Of a DNA stretch of 52,274 nt, positions 39,506-48,307 are shown in pieces (the first letter of the stretch is position 1; each line of letters begins with the position of its first letter). A program made the position numbers and the translations under genes. The DNA comes from an uncultured Myxococcales bacterium (GTDB lineage: Bacteria; Myxococcota_A; Polyangia; Polyangiales; Polyangiaceae): NCBI GenBank assembly GCA_937902985.1, contig CALFNG010000029.1, forward strand, positions 1 through 52,274. Reading direction: 5' to 3'. Below the pieces are notes generated by a model, which saw only the letters and a list, made by a program, of their open reading frames with translations, was not told the origin of the DNA and did no database searches.

Positions 39506-41164
39506 TCAGGCCATGGGCCGGCGCGACGGTGCAGCGGGCTCGCTTTGCCTCTCGCTCTCGCGGCGACTCTCCTCGGCCCGCATGGCTCGGCTGGCCAGCG
39601 AATCGGTGAGGGGAAGGACGAGCGCGAACTCCGCGCCGCCGAGGCGCTCGCTTCGCCCGGCGGCGATCGAGCCGTTGTGCTCCACGACGATCTTCTTGAC
39701 GATCGCGAGCCCGAGGCCGGTGCCTTGCCTCTTGGACGTGAAGTACGGGTCGAAGATCCGCTCGCGAGACGCGTCGGCCACCCCGGGCCCGTCGTCTTCG
39801 ACGACGATCGCGACGGTCTCGTGGTCGCGTCGCGCCCTCACGATCACGCGACCCCGGGCGGGGGCGCTCGTCACCTCGGCGCCGTCGACGCGCGCGCCAC
39901 GAATGGCCTCGATGGCGTTGCGCACGAGGTTCACGAGGACGCGCCGGAACATCTGCCGGTCGATCGCCACGATCAGCGGATCGTCGGGCAGCTCCCAGCG
40001 GACCTCGACGTCGTCGGCGTCGTGCGCGAGAACGGCGTCGTCGGCGCCCTCGACGGGCTCGTTGCCGATGTGACCGAGCTGCTCGGAGCACTCGCGCAAG
40101 AAGTCGCGCAGACTCGCCTCGCGAAGCTCGGCATGGGGAAGGCGCGCGAAGCTCGAGAAATTGCCCACGAGCCGACGGAGCGTGCCGACCTCTTCCTCGA
40201 CGATCTCGAGCGTCGTGTCGAGGAGTGCCCGGAATTTCGGGCTCTCGCCCCCGTACTTGCGGTGGCACTCCTGCACCGCGAGCTGGATCGGCGTCAGCGG
40301 GTTCTTGATCTCGTGGGCCAGGCGCTGTGCCATCTCCTGCCACGCTCCGATGCGCTGCAGATACTCGATGCGCGCGCGCGACTGCTGCATCTCGCCGAGC
40401 ATGCGGTTGAACACTCGCGCCAGCTCCGTGAGCTCGTCGGAGCCGGTGACCGGCACCCGGACATCGAGGTCTCCGGCGGCGACCAGATTGATCGCATTGG
40501 CCAGGCGGTTGATTCGCACCGTGAAGCCGCGGGCGAGAAAGAACCCGAGGACGACCGTCGCGACGACGGTGATCCCGAGGAGCACCGCGAACGCCTCGAA
40601 GTAGCCCGAGTTCACGCGGGATCGCTCTTTCTCGAGGTGCGAGTAGGTGTCGTGCGTGGCGCCCGCCCGCTCGAGCTCCTGCTCGTAGCGGCGATCGAAC
40701 GCGAACGTCGCCACGAGCATCCGCCCGTCGGCGCTGCCGATCAGAGGCCGCCGCACGGCGAGCTCGCGCTCGGTGGCTTCGTCGAGCGGGCGCCCCCGGC
40801 TGCGCGAGGCGAGCGCGTGGTCCTCGCCATCCGAGACCGCGAGCGACACGAGCCCGGCGTACCGGGGGAAGAGCGCGTCGAGCGCGCGTCCACAGTTGGG
40901 CCCGTCGCCCTCGTGCGCCGCCTCGCGGAGCGCGGAATCTCCGGCCATCGCGTCGGTCTGGTGCTTCATGTCGTCTTTGACGACCCGCACGTAGTCCTTG
41001 TAGAGCTCGATGCCTCGCTCGAGCTCCTGCTCGACTTCGGGGCGCAGCCAGACCGACGACGCGTAGTTGAGGAGCGAGTACGCCAGCATCATGGCGCTCG
41101 CCAGCGGCAGGATGGCCGTCAGGAGAATGACGAGAGCCAGACGCCGTTCGGTCTTTCCACGCAC
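39506..41164 (-). CDS. NtrY-like membrane sensor histidine kinase
   Basis: The 552 residues run as follows: membrane helix 1 (about 9-31), a periplasmic region of about 160 residues without a recognised domain, membrane helix 2 (191-212), HAMP (212-264), the phosphoacceptor helix with His284 in AHEIKNPLTPIQLAVQE, and an HATPase_c domain. That domain shows NLVRNAIEAIRG (N box), VEDDGPGV (G1), YFTSKRQGTGLGLAIVKKIV (F and G2 boxes). The H-box and lack of PAS resemble NtrY-family kinases. No response regulator gene is in the window, so it is an orphan here. The C-terminus is Glu/Arg/Ser-rich. Confidence 0.93.
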   Translation of the reverse strand: MRGKTERRLALVILLTAILPLASAMMLAYSLLNYASSVWLRPEVEQELERGIELYKDYVRVVKDDMKHQTDAMAGDSALREAAHEGDGPNCGRALDALFPRYAGLVSLAVSDGEDHALASRSRGRPLDEATERELAVRRPLIGSADGRMLVATFAFDRRYEQELERAGATHDTYSHLEKERSRVNSGYFEAFAVLLGITVVATVVLGFFLARGFTVRINRLANAINLVAAGDLDVRVPVTGSDELTELARVFNRMLGEMQQSRARIEYLQRIGAWQEMAQRLAHEIKNPLTPIQLAVQECHRKYGGESPKFRALLDTTLEIVEEEVGTLRRLVGNFSSFARLPHAELREASLRDFLRECSEQLGHIGNEPVEGADDAVLAHDADDVEVRWELPDDPLIVAIDRQMFRRVLVNLVRNAIEAIRGARVDGAEVTSAPARGRVIVRARRDHETVAIVVEDDGPGVADASRERIFDPYFTSKRQGTGLGLAIVKKIVVEHNGSIAAGRSERLGGAEFALVLPLTDSLASRAMRAEESRRESERQSEPAAPSRRPMA

Positions 41165-41217
41165 GCGCGCAGCATACCGCTAGCCATCTCTCGAGCCCGC
41201 ACAGGAAGGCGAGAAGT

Positions 41218-42750
41218 TTAGGCGGGAGCTTCTGCGGTGCGCATCTGGGCGATCTGGGCGTCGAGGCGCTCGACGTCGCGTCGGAGCTCATCGACCATGC
41301 GCGCCGAGCGATCGACGATCTTTTCGCCGTGTCCTTTCACCGTCTCGGCCCACTTGCGCACCTCTTCGAGGTAGCCGACCTGCTTCTCGATTCCGCGCGC
41401 GGCCTGCTCGATCTCGAGAATGGCCGCCAGGGACTCGTGATCGGTGCGCCGCTCGCGAACGGCGAGGCAGCGCGCAAGGCTGTAGGCCGCGCGGACGACG
41501 ATCTCGCTCCCCGGATCGTCGGGGTTCCACACCACCATGATGTCGCTGCCGTGCCGTTGCAGCGGCTGAAGCCCCTCGGGCGCGGTCTTGCTCGAGAAGA
41601 CGAAGACGCCGATCTGCGCCTTTCGGTTTCGCCGGGCCTCGGCGATCTCGTCGATGGCGGCGCGTAGCGACGACCCGTTCTTCTCCTTGGCCTCCCACAC
41701 GATGCGCGCGTTCGACGCCGCAGAGTCGGCGCCGAGCTCGATGACGTGGTCGCCGACCTTGCAGTTCTTGATGCTGCCGGTGGTTTCGCCCGTCGCCTCG
41801 TGGAGGTCGCCGAGGCGCTGGGCTTCGTCGTTGAGCAGGGCCCCGAGGCGCTCTTCGAACTCGATGCCGTGACGCGGGGAGCGCGCTTCTTCTTTGCGGC
41901 GAGTATCGAGGCGGGCGAGGGCTTCGCGCATCTGCGTCTGGAACTCGACGTTGTCGCGCATGAGGCGCCCGATCATGCTCTCGAGCTCTCGCTTCAGGCG
42001 CGAGAGCGCGGAACCGTCGTCGTCGAGGGTCAGGTTTCGGCCGATCTGTTCGCTGGTGGCGGCCAGCATCTTGGCCATTCGGTTCATCGCCGAGCCTTCG
42101 CCGTCGAGCGAGAACTCGGCCACCATGCGCGACAGCGCCGAGTCTTTCTGGTCGAGCGAGAACTCCCGCAAGATGACCGTGCGCTGATCGGCGAGCGCCT
42201 CTTGCACGGTGGTCGAGATCTGGGACCGCAGGCCCGCGGCGTCGGTGGGCGACAGCAGCTTGAAGAGAGGGCTGCCTTCGCCCAGGTGCGACGCGAGGGA
42301 GCGCGCGAGCAGCGAGTCGTCGGCGCCGATCTGCGCGCGGAACAGGCGTTCGAGCTCGCCATCTTGCCGCACAAGCGCGTGGAGCCGCTGCGGGAGCGCG
42401 CCGCTCTGCGGGTCGAGGTACTGGGTGAGCGTCGACGCGACGCGCTCGTTCATCTCGGTCACCCGCGTCGACAGGAGCTCGCGCACCTCGGACATGAGGG
42501 CGGCGCCGGCCTCTCGGATGCTGCCGGCGTCGATCTGGCCGGCCGCCGAGCGGAGCGCGAGCACCCCGATGCGCAGGGCCGCGAGCGCGAACTGCGTCCG
42601 ATCGTCGCCTTCGTCGTGACGCAGGAGCTCGGCGACGACGTCGGGCTCGGTGACGTCGAGCGAGAGAGCGAGCAGAGGCGCCGGGGAGCGCCGCTTTTTC
42701 ATGGATTCGAGCGGCGGCACGCCGCTGAGGGCCCACGCGACCTGTTCCAT
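41218..42750 (-). CDS. Coiled-coil protein with PD-(D/E)xK nuclease-like C-terminal domain
   Basis: No named family was assigned. The 510-residue protein has a helical N-terminal two-thirds with three copies of a short repeat, xxSLDxxxSALSRM: FSLDQKDSALSRM (197-209), FSLDGEGSAMNRM (213-225) and LTLDDDGSALSRL (240-252). From about 296, GIEFEERLGALL, GDHVIELG (Asp334) and ARIVWEAKEKN (Glu353, Lys355) fit the E...D...ExK pattern of PD-(D/E)xK nucleases; RmuC or DUF2130 proteins are loosely similar. The end is again coiled coil. It lies 65 bases downstream of recD on the same strand, so a DNA-repair role is suspected. Nuclease activity is inference. Confidence 0.65.
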   Translation of the reverse strand: MEQVAWALSGVPPLESMKKRRSPAPLLALSLDVTEPDVVAELLRHDEGDDRTQFALAALRIGVLALRSAAGQIDAGSIREAGAALMSEVRELLSTRVTEMNERVASTLTQYLDPQSGALPQRLHALVRQDGELERLFRAQIGADDSLLARSLASHLGEGSPLFKLLSPTDAAGLRSQISTTVQEALADQRTVILREFSLDQKDSALSRMVAEFSLDGEGSAMNRMAKMLAATSEQIGRNLTLDDDGSALSRLKRELESMIGRLMRDNVEFQTQMREALARLDTRRKEEARSPRHGIEFEERLGALLNDEAQRLGDLHEATGETTGSIKNCKVGDHVIELGADSAASNARIVWEAKEKNGSSLRAAIDEIAEARRNRKAQIGVFVFSSKTAPEGLQPLQRHGSDIMVVWNPDDPGSEIVVRAAYSLARCLAVRERRTDHESLAAILEIEQAARGIEKQVGYLEEVRKWAETVKGHGEKIVDRSARMVDELRRDVERLDAQIAQMRTAEAPA

Positions 42751-42815
42751 GTGTTTCTCCTGGTCGCATGTATAGCATGGACCGGACGCGCCCCGGGGAG
42801 ACTCAGTCGAAACCC

Positions 42816-44756
42816 TCAGCGATTCTTCAGCTTTTCGGCGACGCCACTGAAACGCTCGACCGTCCGTGACACCGCACGGGCGAGCAGCTCCTGGCTACCG
42901 ACGAGCAGTACCGAGCGGCGGGCTCGGGTCATCGCCGTGTACAGGAGCTCGCGGGTCAGCAGGGGCAGGTCGGCGTCGGGGAGGATGACGGCCACGTGGT
43001 CGAACTCCGAACCTTGCGACTTGTGCACGGTCATCGCGAACGCGGGCGCGACCTCGCCGAGCACGTCGAGCGGAAAGGCCTCGAAGGTCTCCCCGCGCGG
43101 GAACACCGCCATGAGGCGGGGGTCGTCGTCGACCGACGACACGACGCGGATCACGAGCCCCTGATCGCCGTTGTAGAGCCCCCGCTCGTAGTCGTTACGC
43201 TGGACCGAGACGGGATTCCCGGGGCCGAGGGGGCGGCTGCGGCGCCACGCGGCGTCCGGCGCCGACTCGCCGCGCAACCGGGCGACGAGGCGGTCGTTGA
43301 TCACGTCGGCGCTCGTCGAGAAGCCGCGGACCCGCGTCACGCAGAGGATGCGGCAGCGCGCGTGCTCGTCGAACAAGGCGCGGAGCTCCGCGCGGTCGGG
43401 CTCGTCGAACCCGGCCGCGCCGACGCGATAGGGCCGCGTGGAGCGCTGGACGAACCCTTCGCGCGCAGCGACGCGGTCTCGCCACCAGCGATCGATCAGC
43501 GCGTCGCCGACGTCGGACCACCGGCTCGCCAGGTGCTCCACGCCCTCGAAGGTCACGTCGGCGACGGTGCGCTTCACCCTCACCACCTCGACGAACGCCG
43601 CGTCGACCGCGCCGGCGTTCACGGCGTGAGCGGCGGTGGTGATCCGCCGGGCGTCGGGGTCGTTGGCGACGCGGAGGTTCACCGTGAGGCGCGCGCCGCC
43701 GAGGCCGGCGCAGAGATCGCGGAAGACCGCGCCGGCCTCGATCGACGGCAGCTGGTCGGCGTCGCCGAAGAGGACCAGCCGGGCGTCGTCGCGAAGCGCG
43801 CGAACGAGTCGGTCCATCATCGCGAGATCGATCATCGACGCCTCGTCGACCACGACGAAGCGATAGGGGAGCCGGTCGTTCTCGTGACGCGCGAAGCGCC
43901 CGCGGGACGGAGACCACCCGAGCAGGCGATGGAGCGTCAGGGGCGCCGGCGCGATCGCGCGCAGGCCGACATCGGCGAGATCGCGCGACTGCGCCAGGCC
44001 GCGCGACATCGCGTCGGCGAGCCGCTGGGCGGCCTTGCCGGTCGGCGCGGCGACCGCGAGCTGGTCCATGGGCGTGCCCATCCAGGCGATGGCGCGCACC
44101 AGCGCCACCGCGGTCGCGGTCTTTCCCGTCCCCGGCCCGCCGGTGATGAGCGCGAGGGGAGCGCCGAGGGCCTGCCGGATCGCGCGCTTCTGCTCGTCGG
44201 TGAGCGCGGGCGGACCCGGCGCCACGGCGTTGACCGCGCGACCGAGCCCGCGGGCGTCGACGGTCGTCGCGGGGTGGAGCGCCCGAGCGCGAACCCGGGC
44301 GCAGAAGCGCTCTTCGAGCGCGTGCATCCGCTCGGCGTAAAGCCAGTCGCCGTCGACGATGAGCGGCTTGCGGGCGCCAGGGCGGCCGATCGTCGAGACG
44401 ACGGGATCCTCCGGCGCGCCCAGGCGCGCGCGCACGAGGAGCTCGAGCGCCGCCGCCCTCACGTCGGGGAAACCCGCGGCCGCGAGGGCCGTCGTCAGCG
44501 GCGCGCCTTCGAGCGGGAGCCGCGTGCTCCCGGCGCGCATCGACAGGACGCAGGCCGCGGCGAGCCCCGCGAGCGTCCGCCGGTCGGCGTCGAGGAGCCC
44601 GGGCGCGCAGCGCGCGATCTCCCAGCCGAGATACGCTGGCTCGAAGTCCTCCGGGTCTGCACCGGACGCGATCGCGGGCGCGGCTGCGTCGCGATCGGAC
44701 GGGGTCGCCCGGAGCCATGCCTCTCGCGCGGTACCGAGCGGAGCGAAGTGCGTCAC
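42816..44756 (-). CDS. recD: Exodeoxyribonuclease V alpha subunit
   Basis: RecD is the 5'-3' helicase of the RecBCD double-strand-break repair enzyme. This 646-residue superfamily 1B helicase has Walker A GGPGTGKTAT (206-215), AAPTGKAAQRL (motif Ia), VVVDEASMIDL (motif II), LFGDADQLPSIEAG (motif III) and the C-terminal AMTVHKSQGSEFDHV and LLYTAMTRAR (motifs V and VI). GTG 44756 overlaps the recB stop (GTGA), so it is translationally coupled. It has the normal RecD length and is not the longer RecD2 type. Confidence 0.94.
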   Translation of the reverse strand: MTHFAPLGTAREAWLRATPSDRDAAAPAIASGADPEDFEPAYLGWEIARCAPGLLDADRRTLAGLAAACVLSMRAGSTRLPLEGAPLTTALAAAGFPDVRAAALELLVRARLGAPEDPVVSTIGRPGARKPLIVDGDWLYAERMHALEERFCARVRARALHPATTVDARGLGRAVNAVAPGPPALTDEQKRAIRQALGAPLALITGGPGTGKTATAVALVRAIAWMGTPMDQLAVAAPTGKAAQRLADAMSRGLAQSRDLADVGLRAIAPAPLTLHRLLGWSPSRGRFARHENDRLPYRFVVVDEASMIDLAMMDRLVRALRDDARLVLFGDADQLPSIEAGAVFRDLCAGLGGARLTVNLRVANDPDARRITTAAHAVNAGAVDAAFVEVVRVKRTVADVTFEGVEHLASRWSDVGDALIDRWWRDRVAAREGFVQRSTRPYRVGAAGFDEPDRAELRALFDEHARCRILCVTRVRGFSTSADVINDRLVARLRGESAPDAAWRRSRPLGPGNPVSVQRNDYERGLYNGDQGLVIRVVSSVDDDPRLMAVFPRGETFEAFPLDVLGEVAPAFAMTVHKSQGSEFDHVAVILPDADLPLLTRELLYTAMTRARRSVLLVGSQELLARAVSRTVERFSGVAEKLKNR

Positions 44757-47700
44757 GTGGCTCGCCCTCCGGCGCGCGCGGCGACCCGGAGATCGGCCGC
44801 CGGCGCCCAGAAGCGTCGATCGCGGAGGCGCTCGTCCCAGGCGACGATCTCCTCCCAGCTCGGGCGCGCCGTGAAGAGGCCCCCGCCCTCGCCGTCGAAG
44901 CCGCGCAGGAAGCAGTAGAGAAGGCCGCCGAAGCGTGCCGCGTGGTCGGCCCGGGAGCGAACGCCGAGGAGCCTCACGACCGCGAGCGTGTAGAGCCTCA
45001 CCTGCTCCTCGTAGTGTCCGGCCACGTGCCGGGCGAGCGCGTCCGGCGCGTACGATGCCAGCGAGTCGCTCTTCCAGTCGGCGAAGTACGTGAGGCGCTG
45101 CCCGTCGATGACCTCCTCGAACGCGAGATCGAGCGAACCGCGGACGTAGCCGCGGACATCGCCGGACGGGACACTCGAGCCGTCGCGTGGCGCAAGCTCT
45201 CCGGGGCAGTCCGGCCCCCCGAGCGCCGGGTCGCTCGCGGCGGGGATCGGGTAGACGAAGTCCATCTCGCGAACGAGCGAGGCAGCCGCCGCGAAGCCCT
45301 CGAGCCGGCCGCCGCCCGGGAGGGCGACCGGCTTCTTGTAGGCCGCCCAGACGAGCTGCTCGGCGTGCCCTCGCTGCTCGGGGTCGATGCGGTGGGTCGC
45401 CATCGCCTCGTTGAAGAGCGCGGAGACGTCGGCGCGCGCGCGCCACTCGGCGAGCGAGCCTTCGGCCCCGAACGAAGCGATGGGCACGCGCTCGAGCAGC
45501 TCGTGCAGGAACACGCCCGAGGCCCGCGCCGCGCGCAGCGTGGTCAGGGGCGCCTCGTCGATCGCGCCGCCGGATTTGTCGACGCGAAGCTCCTCGACCG
45601 ACTCGCCGCGCGAAGGCCGCGCGCCGCCCGCTCCGCGCATGCGCGTGTACGACGTCACGATGGCCGCGGCGTGACGCTGGCGCAGCTCCTCGTAGTGCGC
45701 GCCCTCGTCGTTCTCTCGAAGCAGCGCCGGCGGGGGCGTCCAGTCGGCCGGCGCCGGCGGGGCCACATCCGGCCCGCCCGCGGCGCCGACCTCTTCGATC
45801 GTCAGGATCGGATCTTCGGCCTGCACGAGCGCGGCGAGTCGCCCGTGGACGCGCCCGTAGGGGCCGCGGAGCGACTTCGGCTCTCCCGCGGCGTCGAGCA
45901 CGTAGGGCAGGTACACGCGGCCCATCGCGCGCGTGAGCGCCACATACATGAGCCGCTCCTCTTCTTCGCCCTCTTCGCGCTCGATCGTCGCCTTCACCTC
46001 CGGTGACGGAGTGCCCACCCACGCGAGGCGCCGCCCCCCCTCGTGGAAGACGCGCACGTCGTCCGAGCGCGGCAGCCACATCCCGCCGGCCACGAAGACG
46101 AGCGGCGCCTCGAGGCCTTTGGCCTTGTGGATCGTCATGATCTGCACCGCGCTGCGATCGCTCTCGAGGCGCTGCATGTTGCCCTCGAGGTCCAGCGGAA
46201 AACGCGTCTGGGCGATCAGGCCGGACAGCTCTTGCACGAGGTCCGCGAGGGTCGCCCTCCCGCCCCGCGCGCGCTCGATCAGCGTCTCGAGGAGGTGCAT
46301 CGTGTTGGTGAGCTCGCGCTCGCCGTCGGCGAAGAAGAGCTCGCGCCGCACGACGCCCGAGTCGCTGACGAGGCTCTCGAAGAGGCGATCGAACTCCCGC
46401 GCATCGGCGATCGACTTCCAGGCGTGGAGGCGCGCGACCAGCGGATGGGTGGCGGGGAGGCTCCGAGCTCGCTCGACCTCGGCGAGCGGCAAGCCGAAGA
46501 ACGGCGTCAGCCACGCCTCCATGCGGCGCGCCGGGTGATCGGGCTCGTCGATCGCGCCGAGCAGGGCCCGGAGGTCGCGGGCCTCGTCGGTCTGGAAGAG
46601 GCCCTCCTCCTTGTAGAAAGCGTGCGGGATGCGCGCCGCGCGAAGCGCCGCCCCGATCTCGAGGCCCTCGCCGCGCGTCCGCGTGAGGATGAACGCGTCG
46701 CGGAAGTCGAGCGGTCGCCCGTCGAGCCGCCACGGCCGCGCCGGATCGGTCGCGGTCCGCACCTCGCCCGCGATCCACGCGCCGAGGTGCGCCAGGCGCA
46801 CGTCGCCGCGCAGGGTGAGCGCGCACACCGGCGAGACGGCGTTCCCGTCGCCGCCGACGAGCGCGCGGTCGGGGCGCCCGCATGCGACGGGCGCGTAGTC
46901 GATGTCGCCGCTGAAGATCGGCTCGGGCGCTTCGCGATCGAAGAGCCGGTTGGTCGCCTCGACGAGCGCCGGCGTCGCCCGGTAGTTGCTCTCGAGGCGA
47001 ACGCGCGCCCCGCCGCCCGCCAGCACTTCGCTGCCGGCCGCCAGGTAGGTGTGAACGTCGGCCCCGCGGAACCGGTAGATCGACTGCTTGGGATCGCCCA
47101 CGAGAACGAGCGGGCTCGGCGCGCCGCCCGCCGGTCGCTCGAAGAAGACCTTGCGGAAGATCGACCACTGGGTCGCGTCCGTGTCCTGGAACTCGTCGAT
47201 GAGCGTGTAGCGCCAGCGCTGGCGCATCGCCTCGGCGAGCGCGTCGCCGCCGGGGCCGCGGAGCGCGTCGTCGACGAGCGACAGCATGTCGTCGAAGTCG
47301 TAACGACCCGCGGCGCGCTTGCCCCGCGAGAGCTCCTCGCGAACGCCGCCGAGCAGCGCGTGCGCGATGGCCGCCGCGAACGGAGGCGTCGCCCCCGTGA
47401 GCTCGAGCGCCGCCGCGACCACCTGCGCCCCCCGCCCCGGACGCGGCGTCATGGGCAGCAGGCGCTCGCGCAGCTTCAGGATCACGTCCCTCGATTGCGC
47501 CACGAAGAGCGGCGCGTCTCGCGTCGCCCGGGCGCGCTCGACCAGGTCGGCGAGCGCGGCCAGGTTCTCGACGATGGTCCGCGACGTTCGCGCGTGCGTT
47601 CCCCACGCCTTGAACTCGGCGAGGAGCCGAGGCTCGCGCGCCTCGTCGGTCGGGAACGACGCGAGCGCCGCCTCGAGCGCGCGCGCGTCGAACGCCGGGC

Positions 47701-48307
47701 GGATCTCCGAGCGCTCCCGCGTGCAGTCCCACAGGAGCTTCTCGATGCGGGCGATCGACCACCCCGTGCGCAGCGCGGTCTCGAGCCAGCGCGCGCTCTC
47801 CGGGTTCCGCGCGAGGTCGCCGCGGAGCGCCTCGCGCAGCGCCCGCCCGAAGGCTTCGCGCCCGTCGACCTGCCGCTCTTCGAAGCACCGACCGCTCGCG
47901 AAGGCGTTCTCCTTCAAGACGCGGTGGCAGAAGGCGTGGATGGTGGCGATCGTCGCCCCATCGAAGGCATGGAGCGCGCTCTCGAGCTTCTGCCGGCGCC
48001 GGTCGTCGAGCGTCCAGTAGTCGCCGTCGCGAAGGTCGGCGTCGGTCGGAGCCGCGCCGCCGCCGGTCAGGAGCGACTGCAGCTTGCCGCGGACGCGCGC
48101 CCGGATCTCGTGGGTGGCCTTCTCCGTGAAGGTGACGCAGAGCAGCCGGTCGAGCGTCAGGTCCGTCGACAGCACGAGCTCGACGACGAGGTTCTCGAGC
48201 GTGAACGTCTTGCCCGTGCCCGCCGACGCCTCGATGACCACGTGGCGGTCGAGCGGCACCGATCGCAAGACGGGCGGCCGCGCGACGCGGATCGTCGCGA
48301 CGCTCAT
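44753..48307 (-). CDS. recB: Exodeoxyribonuclease V beta subunit
   Basis: RecB supplies the 3'-5' helicase and the nuclease of RecBCD. This 1184-residue UvrD-like helicase has Walker A EASAGTGKTFTL (26-37), VTFTEKATHEIR, DEFQDTDATQW (motif II), LVGDPKQSIYRFRGAD (motif III), VRLESNYRATP (motif IV), MTIHKAKGLEAPLVFVAGG (motif V) and LMYVALTRA (motif VI). The C-terminal nuclease domain has GSLDLAFEEV then YFADWKSDSL, the D...D-x-K signature. The start overlaps the recC stop (ATGA) and the stop overlaps recD. Confidence 0.96.
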   Translation of the reverse strand: MSVATIRVARPPVLRSVPLDRHVVIEASAGTGKTFTLENLVVELVLSTDLTLDRLLCVTFTEKATHEIRARVRGKLQSLLTGGGAAPTDADLRDGDYWTLDDRRRQKLESALHAFDGATIATIHAFCHRVLKENAFASGRCFEERQVDGREAFGRALREALRGDLARNPESARWLETALRTGWSIARIEKLLWDCTRERSEIRPAFDARALEAALASFPTDEAREPRLLAEFKAWGTHARTSRTIVENLAALADLVERARATRDAPLFVAQSRDVILKLRERLLPMTPRPGRGAQVVAAALELTGATPPFAAAIAHALLGGVREELSRGKRAAGRYDFDDMLSLVDDALRGPGGDALAEAMRQRWRYTLIDEFQDTDATQWSIFRKVFFERPAGGAPSPLVLVGDPKQSIYRFRGADVHTYLAAGSEVLAGGGARVRLESNYRATPALVEATNRLFDREAPEPIFSGDIDYAPVACGRPDRALVGGDGNAVSPVCALTLRGDVRLAHLGAWIAGEVRTATDPARPWRLDGRPLDFRDAFILTRTRGEGLEIGAALRAARIPHAFYKEEGLFQTDEARDLRALLGAIDEPDHPARRMEAWLTPFFGLPLAEVERARSLPATHPLVARLHAWKSIADAREFDRLFESLVSDSGVVRRELFFADGERELTNTMHLLETLIERARGGRATLADLVQELSGLIAQTRFPLDLEGNMQRLESDRSAVQIMTIHKAKGLEAPLVFVAGGMWLPRSDDVRVFHEGGRRLAWVGTPSPEVKATIEREEGEEEERLMYVALTRAMGRVYLPYVLDAAGEPKSLRGPYGRVHGRLAALVQAEDPILTIEEVGAAGGPDVAPPAPADWTPPPALLRENDEGAHYEELRQRHAAAIVTSYTRMRGAGGARPSRGESVEELRVDKSGGAIDEAPLTTLRAARASGVFLHELLERVPIASFGAEGSLAEWRARADVSALFNEAMATHRIDPEQRGHAEQLVWAAYKKPVALPGGGRLEGFAAAASLVREMDFVYPIPAASDPALGGPDCPGELAPRDGSSVPSGDVRGYVRGSLDLAFEEVIDGQRLTYFADWKSDSLASYAPDALARHVAGHYEEQVRLYTLAVVRLLGVRSRADHAARFGGLLYCFLRGFDGEGGGLFTARPSWEEIVAWDERLRDRRFWAPAADLRVAARAGGRAT

